Below, in pieces: positions 7,890-15,404 of a stretch of DNA of 30,427 bases. Each line of letters opens with the position of its first letter. The first letter of the stretch is position 1. The stretch is from a virus: the IMG/VR virus record IMGVR_UViG_3300020183_003294, positions 1 through 30,427 of that record; one strand, given 5' to 3'. A model generated the notes under the pieces. The model was not told where the DNA came from. It saw only the letters and a program-made list of their open reading frames with translations, and made no database searches. A program made the position numbers and the translations under genes.

Positions 7890-8758
7890 AAAAAATCTTG
7901 AATTTTAGGTGGCCATCTTAGATATGGATGTTCGTTATTAATATAATTGATTCTCCTACCATTATTTTTTTCAAAATCACTCTCTATTTTAACAATTTCA
8001 TCTTTATCTGTTATGTAAGATGTCCAATCCACAGAATTTTTATGTAATTCAGCATCGAATGAATTGTTTTTTAAATCAAATGAATTTAAAACATACTTAG
8101 AGAACAAAAAATGACAATATGGTGATGGGTGATCGTCCCCATATATATTATTTTCATTTTCATAATAATAGGTTAATTTTTCTCTAAAATCTATATCACT
8201 ATTTAATATAAAACTTTCAACACTATCGATATAATTTTCATCTACAACCATTTTTAAATCCTCAAGAATACCACTCTCGGATGTCTCTTTATATTTTTTT
8301 ATCAGTTCATTTGGAATTTCTCCCGGTTCTCCCATCACATTAGAAATCCACGGCTCCAACATATAAAACCATTTAAAATTAATACCTTCGCTCTTCAATA
8401 ATGATAGTAAAACAACAATATAAGATAACAATTCATTCCCTTTTTGATTAACCGAGAAATATTTTTGAATATAATGATTGTCAAATAATGGTGAATTCGT
8501 AATTAAACCACCCGAATCCCACTCATTATTAATCATGATATCCTCTCGAGCCAATGCACTCCATTGTATTGTTACATAGTCATTCTTTTTTATTTTTTTT
8601 TCATAAATAAGTCTGACGATTTTATTAAATATAGATTTATTACCCGATCCTGATCGACCATAATTATATGTTTGGTCAAAATAAGGAGATAGATAATCAA
8701 CATACGTTGGATATTTGAAATTAGTAAAACTACACCCGAAAGAAAAAAGGTTTTTCAT
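7886..8758 (-). CDS. SGNH-hydrolase-like protein (GCSFT type)
   Basis: A 290-residue protein starting MKNLFSFGCSFT, giving block I with Ser10. YGRSGSGNKSIF (33-44) fits the oxyanion Gly and Asn blocks, and IQWSALAREDI (64-74) sits where a core strand and following helix would be. The C-terminal block is YGDDHPSP (206-213), giving Asp208-x-His210. After it comes a tail of about 70 residues ending PYLRWPPKIQDFL that the shorter paralogues lack. The gene lies between two of the GT10-like paralogues with overlaps of 4 bases and 1 base, suggesting that the ester or acyl modification is made on the glycan those enzymes assemble. No signal peptide is visible. The substrate is unknown. Confidence 0.75.
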   Translation of the reverse strand: MKNLFSFGCSFTNFKYPTYVDYLSPYFDQTYNYGRSGSGNKSIFNKIVRLIYEKKIKKNDYVTIQWSALAREDIMINNEWDSGGLITNSPLFDNHYIQKYFSVNQKGNELLSYIVVLLSLLKSEGINFKWFYMLEPWISNVMGEPGEIPNELIKKYKETSESGILEDLKMVVDENYIDSVESFILNSDIDFREKLTYYYENENNIYGDDHPSPYCHFLFSKYVLNSFDLKNNSFDAELHKNSVDWTSYITDKDEIVKIESDFEKNNGRRINYINNEHPYLRWPPKIQDFL

Positions 8759-10053
8759 TAAATCAGTGCATTTTTATCTAATTCTTTTTTTATGATACTA
8801 TACGGATAGGGGAGTGAATTACCGGCGTTATGTCTCAAAACCTCAAAGTTGTGTTTCAATGTTTTTTCCATATCTCTATACATAGATAATTTATTTTCTA
8901 TTTTATCTATTTGATAAAGAACCTTAACTATTTCGTTAATTCTTTTGGTGTCCTCCATTTCATCATAACTTTCATCAAACCAATTTGAAAATGTTTCATA
9001 CCCCAATTTTTTTAATTCTCTCAAACTAAAACGATTACCCATAACAATAAATGGGTGGTAACATGTCATCGGTTTAAATATCTTCTCACTTAAAAATACC
9101 GTACCTTGTTTGTCCTCATACTGTGCCTCACTTATGACAGACACCCAAGAATCTAAATGTGGTTTTTCATGTATTCTTACAACGTAATAGTTAGGGTCGT
9201 GAATTTCATTTGAAGTGTCGTATATTACTGATGGTAATGTTTTATACAATTCTTGGGTAAATTTATTATCCATAGTGATTCCGCAAAAATATCTACCTCT
9301 TTCTGGATCATCGAACTGATTCATACTAACAAGTCCCCTACTTAATAAATTTGTATAATATAATTTAGCATAAAACCATATTCTATGTTCTCTCGGTTTT
9401 TTGTTTAAATTATTAAATAATTTAATCTTATCGTTGTTATATATTTTATATTGATAGTGTTCTTCAAATGTATTCAATGGGGTTCCATTTCTTGTCATAT
9501 CTATTGATTGTGAAAACACATCGGATTCGAAATGTGAATATGGAATTACGTGTATGTTGATTTTTTGTGGTTTTTCTTGTAACCACATATCATACCTTTC
9601 TTTAATTATCGAATTACCTGTTACAAAGAATATTTGATTTGGGGATATGTCATATTCGATACATTCATTATGAAAAAAATCGAAAACCCAATCATCATGA
9701 TATCCTTCAAAACTTGAGTCTATTAATAGATATGCATTACCATTTCTCAAATCTTTTAGGAAAGTCTCATTAATAAACTCGAAAAGGCTGGGTATTGTGG
9801 AATCTGCAGAATGTTTACCTCCCGTCCACATGACTGGATCATTATTGACACCGATTGGGATTAAATAAGTTTTAGGTCTATTATCAATACGGAAATCATT
9901 TGAAATAAATTCATAAGATCTATTGAAACTCCTTAGAAAAGACATCCTATTATAGAAAGGACAAAGTGTAAATCTTGTGGAACCCGCTTTATTCATAACC
10001 CAATGGTTCACAAAATTTCTTGGGGTTGCTATATCTTCAAATACAAAGTTCAT
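8758..10053 (-). CDS. Putative GT-B glycosyltransferase, GT10-like motif family (paralogue 3)
   Basis: A 431-residue protein with NKKPREHR (217-224), SVISEA (305-310), FLSEKIFKPMTCYHPF (320-335) and GYETFSNWFDESYD (351-364). Of the four paralogues it is closest to the C-terminal half of the 10058-12181 fusion. Besides these motifs the two share an N-terminal block: LIDSSFEGY...IFFVTGN here and LIHQFEGYSG...VHYIHGN there. That suggests a tandem duplication in which one copy gained an SDR domain. The segment between HR and SEK (about 100 residues) probably forms the interdomain hinge of a GT-B fold. It is separated from the upstream fusion gene by only 4 bases. Function as a sugar transferase is inferred from motif resemblance to GT10 and from context. 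Confidence 0.7.
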   Translation of the reverse strand: MNFVFEDIATPRNFVNHWVMNKAGSTRFTLCPFYNRMSFLRSFNRSYEFISNDFRIDNRPKTYLIPIGVNNDPVMWTGGKHSADSTIPSLFEFINETFLKDLRNGNAYLLIDSSFEGYHDDWVFDFFHNECIEYDISPNQIFFVTGNSIIKERYDMWLQEKPQKINIHVIPYSHFESDVFSQSIDMTRNGTPLNTFEEHYQYKIYNNDKIKLFNNLNKKPREHRIWFYAKLYYTNLLSRGLVSMNQFDDPERGRYFCGITMDNKFTQELYKTLPSVIYDTSNEIHDPNYYVVRIHEKPHLDSWVSVISEAQYEDKQGTVFLSEKIFKPMTCYHPFIVMGNRFSLRELKKLGYETFSNWFDESYDEMEDTKRINEIVKVLYQIDKIENKLSMYRDMEKTLKHNFEVLRHNAGNSLPYPYSIIKKELDKNALI

Positions 10054-10057
10054 TTCA

Positions 10058-12181
10058 TTAAAATGTTTTCCAAATTTTTCTTAATATTTCTACAATCGGC
10101 TTCTTATTATCAGACCATCCGTGTCCATCATAGTCATATTTTTCTTTTATAATTTCCACAAATCTATTTCTATTAAATAGACAAACCTCATACATTTCTT
10201 CTCTAATTTGTGTGAGTTCTTCTATTGATTTTGATTTAAATTTATTTAATTCATTTACAATCTTTTCTATCTTTTTATGATGGTCCGGCTCCAAATCGTA
10301 ACTTTCGTCAATCCATCTATCAAATGTCCTGAATCCTTGTTCTTTTAGATACGATAATGTATGTAAATTTCCCAATAAAATAAATGGTTGACCCGCAACT
10401 ATTGGTTTCCAAATTTTTTCAGAAATAAAGAGAATGGAGGTGTCAATCAGGGTCTCTGTAATGACCGAAATAAATGTAGACTCGTAATCAGGTATTTCAA
10501 TGTTTACCGCCCAATTTATATCTAATGTTCTATCTATTTCAATAGGTGTTATTTTAGATAAGTCTTCATATTCATCATATGGTTCAAACTTACCCAAACT
10601 TATTTTCCCTCGATTAAAAAGTTCATTTTTTATCAATTCATTTACCAAATGCACTCTATGTGGTCTTGGGTTTCTGTTATATGATAATATCAAATGCTTA
10701 TCATCAATTGGTTCAAATTTAACAATATCATTCTTTAGAAGTCTATAATCCACCCACGAATCAAATATTGATATGGGGTGACATGTAAAACTGAGACCCC
10801 TTTGTTTCCTAACTTCATCAACAAGAAGGTTACCATGAATATAATGTACGTTTTTATCGGGTAGATTTGATTCTTTAATCCATTTATCTATTACCTCTAA
10901 GTCATTATTATATATATTCATTCCACTATACCCTTCGAATTGGTGAATTAAAACAATTTTGCACCTATCTTCCCGTACATCCTTAAGATATTCTTCAGAA
11001 ATACATTTAAAACCAATGTCAATGTTTTTAGTAAAAAATTTATTGTCATAAACATTTATAAGGTATAAATGATTTTTTTTATTTAATCTATTTTTTTCAA
11101 CGTAGTTTATTAAAGAATTATATTTTGTTGTAATGTTTTCTCTTAACACATCATCGGGCCATAATTTATTAGAATCTTCTATATTGAATAGATTCCACAC
11201 ACCCCAAGATTTAGGAAAATCAAAACTACCTGTTTCTTTTAGATACCAAGATTTTGAAAAACCATTAGGTCTATAATAATTAAAAACTGTGTCCCAGTCC
11301 TCTAACGAACAAACAATTTTTTCATCATTAATTAGTTCTGTGAATCCATCTTCAAAAGTTATGTGGTTAAATTGTATGTGACTTTCTAATTTAGAAAAAT
11401 CGACTTTATATGATCTACTATCTTCACTTACGATTAATGTATATTCTAAATCAGGTTTTATCGATTTATTTATTCTATCAATTAAATCCTTTTTACTTAT
11501 GTTTAACTCCTTTTTACCTATATTAATAATTTTACCATCAAAATCGTTTTCAATTAAACTTTTTAATACTCTTACACAATCTTTAATGTGAATGTGTGGT
11601 CTTTCGGCTAACGGGTCAAATATTTCTATTAATCTATTATGTTTTATATCATCAATCAAATTGTTTATTAAGACATCATCCCTACGTAATTTACTTGCAC
11701 CATAAAGAGTTGATAATCTTACAATTTTAAATTTTGGATTATTTTTTGAAAGTATAATATTTTCACATTTAATTTTTAATTCTGAATATAAAGACGTAAT
11801 CTGTGTCTCAGAATTTTCATTAACTATATCGTTTCTTTTTCCATAAACACTACAACTGCTTGAGAAAATGAGTCTTGTGTTTTCGTTGTTAATTAAGTTA
11901 ATAGTATTTCTGAATTCTTTTACCGGTTCTATTAATTGTATTTCATCTGTTAAATCTAAAAGCCTCGGTGATGCTAAGTATATAATTAAATCCATCGAAT
12001 TAACCAAATCAGAATAATTCCCGATGTTACATACATCATCATTAATTACCTTTATATTATTATTCAAAAAAGTGATATTACTGTATAAGAATTTATCATA
12101 TACTGTAACATCATAATCAATAAGACTGTTGGATAATGGAATACCTAAATAACCAGCACCTCCTATAATTAAAATTTTCAT
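10058..12181 (-). CDS. Bifunctional fusion: NAD-dependent sugar epimerase (SDR) + GT10-like glycosyltransferase (paralogue 4)
   Basis: A 707-residue two-domain protein. Residues 1 to about 290 are an extended SDR with GGAGYLG (7-13), LIIYLASP (65-72), FSSSCSVYG (106-114), the canonical catalytic pair Tyr132-Ser-Glu-Leu-Lys136, and RLSTLYGAS (155-163). Residues of roughly 360-707 are the fourth copy of the GT10-like family: NRNPRPHR (502-509), SVITET (572-577), FISEKIWKPIVAGQPF (585-600) and GFRTFDRWIDESYD (616-629). The linker of about 70 residues contains WDTVFNYYRPNGFSKSWYL. A fusion of this kind would couple making an epimerised nucleotide sugar to its transfer. It follows the amidinotransferase gene after a single base. 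The SDR half is certain; the transferase half is inferred. Confidence 0.85.
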   Translation of the reverse strand: MKILIIGGAGYLGIPLSNSLIDYDVTVYDKFLYSNITFLNNNIKVINDDVCNIGNYSDLVNSMDLIIYLASPRLLDLTDEIQLIEPVKEFRNTINLINNENTRLIFSSSCSVYGKRNDIVNENSETQITSLYSELKIKCENIILSKNNPKFKIVRLSTLYGASKLRRDDVLINNLIDDIKHNRLIEIFDPLAERPHIHIKDCVRVLKSLIENDFDGKIINIGKKELNISKKDLIDRINKSIKPDLEYTLIVSEDSRSYKVDFSKLESHIQFNHITFEDGFTELINDEKIVCSLEDWDTVFNYYRPNGFSKSWYLKETGSFDFPKSWGVWNLFNIEDSNKLWPDDVLRENITTKYNSLINYVEKNRLNKKNHLYLINVYDNKFFTKNIDIGFKCISEEYLKDVREDRCKIVLIHQFEGYSGMNIYNNDLEVIDKWIKESNLPDKNVHYIHGNLLVDEVRKQRGLSFTCHPISIFDSWVDYRLLKNDIVKFEPIDDKHLILSYNRNPRPHRVHLVNELIKNELFNRGKISLGKFEPYDEYEDLSKITPIEIDRTLDINWAVNIEIPDYESTFISVITETLIDTSILFISEKIWKPIVAGQPFILLGNLHTLSYLKEQGFRTFDRWIDESYDLEPDHHKKIEKIVNELNKFKSKSIEELTQIREEMYEVCLFNRNRFVEIIKEKYDYDGHGWSDNKKPIVEILRKIWKTF

Positions 12182-12182
12182 A

Positions 12183-13193
12183 TTAGTCTCTTAATAATTC
12201 AGTTGTAACGCAATGAAAAGAACCACCCAAAGTTCTTGAATGTCTTATCTTGCAATCCAACGATTCAATATTATATTTTTTTAATTCTTTAATTAAATCC
12301 TGTTGTCTATTATCAACTATAACAGTATTTTCATCTATTGATAGTAGGTTAACTCCTATCCAAACTGACGCTCTAATTGTTTTATGATAACCTATGTCAA
12401 CCATAGGTGGACACCATATTTTATCCCATGATTTTAGAAACTCCGGCATGTTATTTTCATTTACTCTTTCAGGATTTAATAAACAAAGCCCCTCTCGAAG
12501 TAATGCAATGGTTGAGTCTATGTGGATATAAGAATAAACATTTTCAATTGTATGTATTCTGTAATCTTTACCCAAAAAGTTTTGCAACCATTTAGCGCCC
12601 TTTAAGTTACCGGTGTTAGATACCAAATATAAAATATCATTATTACATCTTAGAATGTTTGCTGCGTCAAAAACCGGTTCATAATTGTTCAATGTTATTT
12701 TTGATAAATCTTCTCTTTGATACATTGAATCGAGTAATCTCGGTTTTGGTGCTGCAACCCAATTTGCACCTTGTTCCATTTTTCCAATAAAAATATCTCT
12801 GAAACAATCGGTTTCAAATTGTCTTGATCTAAGTGACATTGGTGATTCTAATATGTTATTACCAATCACGGTTACAGTATCTCGAGGACAAAATGTATAA
12901 TACTGTGTTGTCTCCCAATAACCATTTGATACTGGTTTTTGTGTATCTATTGGGGTTGGACGATGTACTTTAACGCCCGTATCTTTTAATAAATCTGATA
13001 ATTTTTCTAAATCTTCAAAAGTTTCATCATACACTTTAGAATCCCAAAAACCGATTTCATCTTTCGGTATTTCATTTTCCGTCGCGTAGTTTATACAATG
13101 TAAATCTTTACCATGTGTTGGCATATTTGCATTGTCAATTGTGCCGACGATTATTTCTCTAAGTCTACCCCATTCATTATTAACTGATACCAT
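12183..13193 (-). CDS. Glycine/inosamine amidinotransferase-family protein
   Basis: A 336-residue member of the amidinotransferase family, which contains arginine:glycine amidinotransferase (AGAT) and StrB-type inosamine-phosphate amidinotransferases. The catalytic triad is in place: Asp176 in EPVFDAAN (172-179), His224 in YIHIDST (222-228) and Cys328 in GGSFHCVT (323-330). The Asp to His distance (48 residues) is nearly the same as in human AGAT. The N-terminus, NNEWGRLREIIVG, fits the family opening and supports the start at 13193, even though this overlaps the upstream SGNH gene by 43 bases. The enzyme would move an amidino group from arginine to an amine, making a guanidino group, here plausibly on an aminosugar or on a protein or small amine. 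Acceptor unknown. Confidence 0.92.
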   Translation of the reverse strand: MVSVNNEWGRLREIIVGTIDNANMPTHGKDLHCINYATENEIPKDEIGFWDSKVYDETFEDLEKLSDLLKDTGVKVHRPTPIDTQKPVSNGYWETTQYYTFCPRDTVTVIGNNILESPMSLRSRQFETDCFRDIFIGKMEQGANWVAAPKPRLLDSMYQREDLSKITLNNYEPVFDAANILRCNNDILYLVSNTGNLKGAKWLQNFLGKDYRIHTIENVYSYIHIDSTIALLREGLCLLNPERVNENNMPEFLKSWDKIWCPPMVDIGYHKTIRASVWIGVNLLSIDENTVIVDNRQQDLIKELKKYNIESLDCKIRHSRTLGGSFHCVTTELLRD

Positions 13194-13885
13194 CGTTTTA
13201 TTTTTTTATTTTTTAATAATATGTTTTTTATTTCATAATGACCTAATTGATTTGGGTGGTACCCATTACCTTCAAAAAATTCACCAATAAACATATTTTT
13301 AGTGGGTCCGTCTGTCTGATTCTCTATTAAATTTATGTCTTCTAAATTCGTTAAAATTGAGGTTAGACTTCTGTCAAAATCTAAAAAATTTTCCTTCAAT
13401 AATAAATTATTAAATGATTCATAAATTTTTAATTTACCATAATTGTGAACGAATAAAAAGTGAACATGTTTTTCTTTAAAAAATTCTTGTAAAACAAATA
13501 GAAAAAGTGATTGATGATATTCGTACCATATTTTTCTATGTGTTATTGTATTTACATATAATGATAATTCAGACTTTCTAATCTCATCAATTGTATCATC
13601 ATTGAATAAACTTTCATCAGGAACCCATAAACTGGATATTTTATTATCAATATTTTCATAATACCACCTAACGTCCGGTGGAACTATTACTAACACAAAA
13701 TCTTCTAAATTAAATTCACAATGATTTATAATATCATGTGTTATTTGACCAAAAGACGCACCCTCAACACTCTTGTTTTTAAAAGAAATATTTAAATCTT
13801 CAGCAATTAGATTTACAAAAGGTTTTTCTTTAGTCAAATCCAATTCACTTCCATATCCCCAACTGTCTCCGAAACAATATATCAC
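13151..13885 (-). CDS. SGNH/GDSL-hydrolase-like protein
   Basis: A 244-residue protein with IYCFGDSWGYG at the N-terminus (Ser8 nucleophile), KSVEGASFGQI near 38-48 for the oxyanion Gly block, and a C-terminal GNGYHPNQLGH containing His210. The usual Asp three residues before that His is Asn207 here, so the triad may be incomplete or re-arranged. The opening resembles the 4143-4766 protein more than the GCSFT group. It pairs with the SGNH-like gene immediately upstream (4-base overlap), and its 3' end overlaps the amidinotransferase start by 43 bases. Probably an acyl-ester hydrolase or transferase acting on a glycan intermediate; no secretion signal. Confidence 0.78.
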   Translation of the reverse strand: MIYCFGDSWGYGSELDLTKEKPFVNLIAEDLNISFKNKSVEGASFGQITHDIINHCEFNLEDFVLVIVPPDVRWYYENIDNKISSLWVPDESLFNDDTIDEIRKSELSLYVNTITHRKIWYEYHQSLFLFVLQEFFKEKHVHFLFVHNYGKLKIYESFNNLLLKENFLDFDRSLTSILTNLEDINLIENQTDGPTKNMFIGEFFEGNGYHPNQLGHYEIKNILLKNKKIKRWYQLIMNGVDLEK

Positions 13886-14724
13886 TTATTAATTTGTTTA
13901 GTCTTTAATATTTCATTTACAACAATATCTTGAGATAAATGTCCGTTATGTGATAAATCACGTCCTGTAGTTCCTGTTGTGTCATCAATGGAGAGTAGGG
14001 TTATATCGTTTTTAAAAAAATAATCAGAATATTCGATATCAAAATCACCATTCCAAGTCCAATGAATTACAGGTATATCCATAGATTTCCAAATATTGTT
14101 ACAGGTCATTATTGAAAAATTAACATTTTTCATTCTTTCACCACAGTTCTCCATATAACTTGTGATATACCAAGGTCCGTATTCTTTTGCGTTTTTTGGA
14201 TATAAATCTTCAGGATAAGTTGGTGAGAACAATTCGATATCTAAAGATTTGTTTTCTTGATTCAAAAAAGTATAGAACGTTCTATGTTTAAATGGCCATT
14301 GATAAATTACATACTTTGGAAATTTTTTATTTCCTAAAATAAAATTCTGATACAAAAGTGTATTGTACATTTGGAAATCGGGGCCGGTTGCTCCCATACC
14401 TAAATTCAAAATGTCCATATCTAATATTAGGCCAAGTTTTGTTGACCACATATCACTATGATAAAGTCCAACTCCTTCTGTAAAAGAACATCCAAATACC
14501 AATATATAATCATCTTTTAACTCATCAAATTCCATACTTCTATATCCCCAAGAATTATATTGATATGTTATCGGTTTTTCATAATAGTACCAATTTGTAC
14601 CAAAAATATCTTTGTTCTTTATAAAAGATTCGGGAGAATCTGTGTCCTTAAAATATTTTGTTGTGTTGGAGTTGTGTGTGTTTTGGATTACAGGACAACT
14701 ATTATTAACTGATATGTACGACAT
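13882..14724 (-). CDS. SGNH-hydrolase-like protein (GCSFT type, canonical DxxH)
   Basis: A 280-residue protein with a pre-domain containing YQYNSWGYRSMEF (54-66), a lead-in seen in many SGNH proteins (NSxGYRxxE) just before block I. Block I is VFGCSFTEG (76-84, Ser80). NLGMGATGPDFQ supplies oxyanion Gly residues. The C-terminus has GRDLSHNGH, giving a canonical Asp256-x-x-His259. Of the five SGNH-like proteins here it has the most complete triad. It overlaps its neighbours by 1 base (upstream DegT-like gene) and 4 bases (downstream SGNH gene). The likely activity is esterase or O-acyltransferase on a sugar. Confidence 0.8.
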   Translation of the reverse strand: MSYISVNNSCPVIQNTHNSNTTKYFKDTDSPESFIKNKDIFGTNWYYYEKPITYQYNSWGYRSMEFDELKDDYILVFGCSFTEGVGLYHSDMWSTKLGLILDMDILNLGMGATGPDFQMYNTLLYQNFILGNKKFPKYVIYQWPFKHRTFYTFLNQENKSLDIELFSPTYPEDLYPKNAKEYGPWYITSYMENCGERMKNVNFSIMTCNNIWKSMDIPVIHWTWNGDFDIEYSDYFFKNDITLLSIDDTTGTTGRDLSHNGHLSQDIVVNEILKTKQINK

Positions 14725-15404
14725 TATTTAAAAACGTTAAAGTTCTTTAAGTTTGGATAACTTTTATTGTTGTGAGAGTCGTCATTAATTTTTGGTATCG
14801 TATCCATTAAAATAATACCTCTCGCGGCGTCCTCTGGTGTCATGTAATAATGCCAACCATAAAATTCAATATTGTCTTGGTCGTATGGTAAGTCTAAATT
14901 TCTACCATCATAACAAACTTTTTTAAACCACTTATAGGCATCATAATCATTACATAAAATCATACCCCCTTTACCGATTGGTATTCTTTTTTTTATTTGG
15001 AATGAAATAATTTGAAATCCGCTTATATACATATCTTTGGTCCACCTACCTGCGGAATCCCATATATCTAATGGTTCTAGTTTATACACACCGGACCATT
15101 CCTTATCAACAAATTCAAAATCATATCCCGCGTGTTTTATATACATAGGAACTGAGGTATATGTGTGTGATGGTATGTATAATTTTTGTGGTTGATTTAT
15201 ATATTTCAAAACAAGAAATAATCCATGTGTACAACAATCAACCGCAACAGCATACTTTGATCCACAAAATTTTGCAACTTTATCTTCAAATAAAGAAACA
15301 ACTTCATGTGGTTGTGTCCAATTATACCCTAATTCTTTTATCTGTTCTAATTCAGGTCTAGATAAGTTTATTGGTGGTTTTCCTAATGGCCATTCCTTGA
15401 ACAT
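14724..15404 (-). CDS. Short DegT/DnrJ/EryC1/StrS-type PLP protein
   Basis: A 226-residue relative of sugar aminotransferases, which are normally about 370 residues. Visible family elements are the VAVDCCTHGLFLVL phosphate-binding start (53-66), YIPSHTYTSVP (76-86), the PLP-ring Asp116 in IWDSAGR, and the active-site loop SFQIKKRIPIGKGG (134-147). In the loop Lys139 aligns with the Schiff-base Lys, so aminotransferase chemistry is possible. The usual GEGG is GKGG (Lys145). The C-terminal small domain is largely missing: the protein ends about 80 residues after the loop, directly at the next gene's start, with no remnant in another frame. It may be a compact viral form or a degenerate one. The start at 15404 overlaps the upstream gene by 47 bases. 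Confidence 0.8.
   Translation of the reverse strand: MFKEWPLGKPPINLSRPELEQIKELGYNWTQPHEVVSLFEDKVAKFCGSKYAVAVDCCTHGLFLVLKYINQPQKLYIPSHTYTSVPMYIKHAGYDFEFVDKEWSGVYKLEPLDIWDSAGRWTKDMYISGFQIISFQIKKRIPIGKGGMILCNDYDAYKWFKKVCYDGRNLDLPYDQDNIEFYGWHYYMTPEDAARGIILMDTIPKINDDSHNNKSYPNLKNFNVFK

Noticed and set aside
14724-15404. Frameshifted full-length DegT gene
   Set aside because: The stop coincides with the start of an intact SGNH gene, and I see no continuation of the DegT C-terminal domain in any frame.
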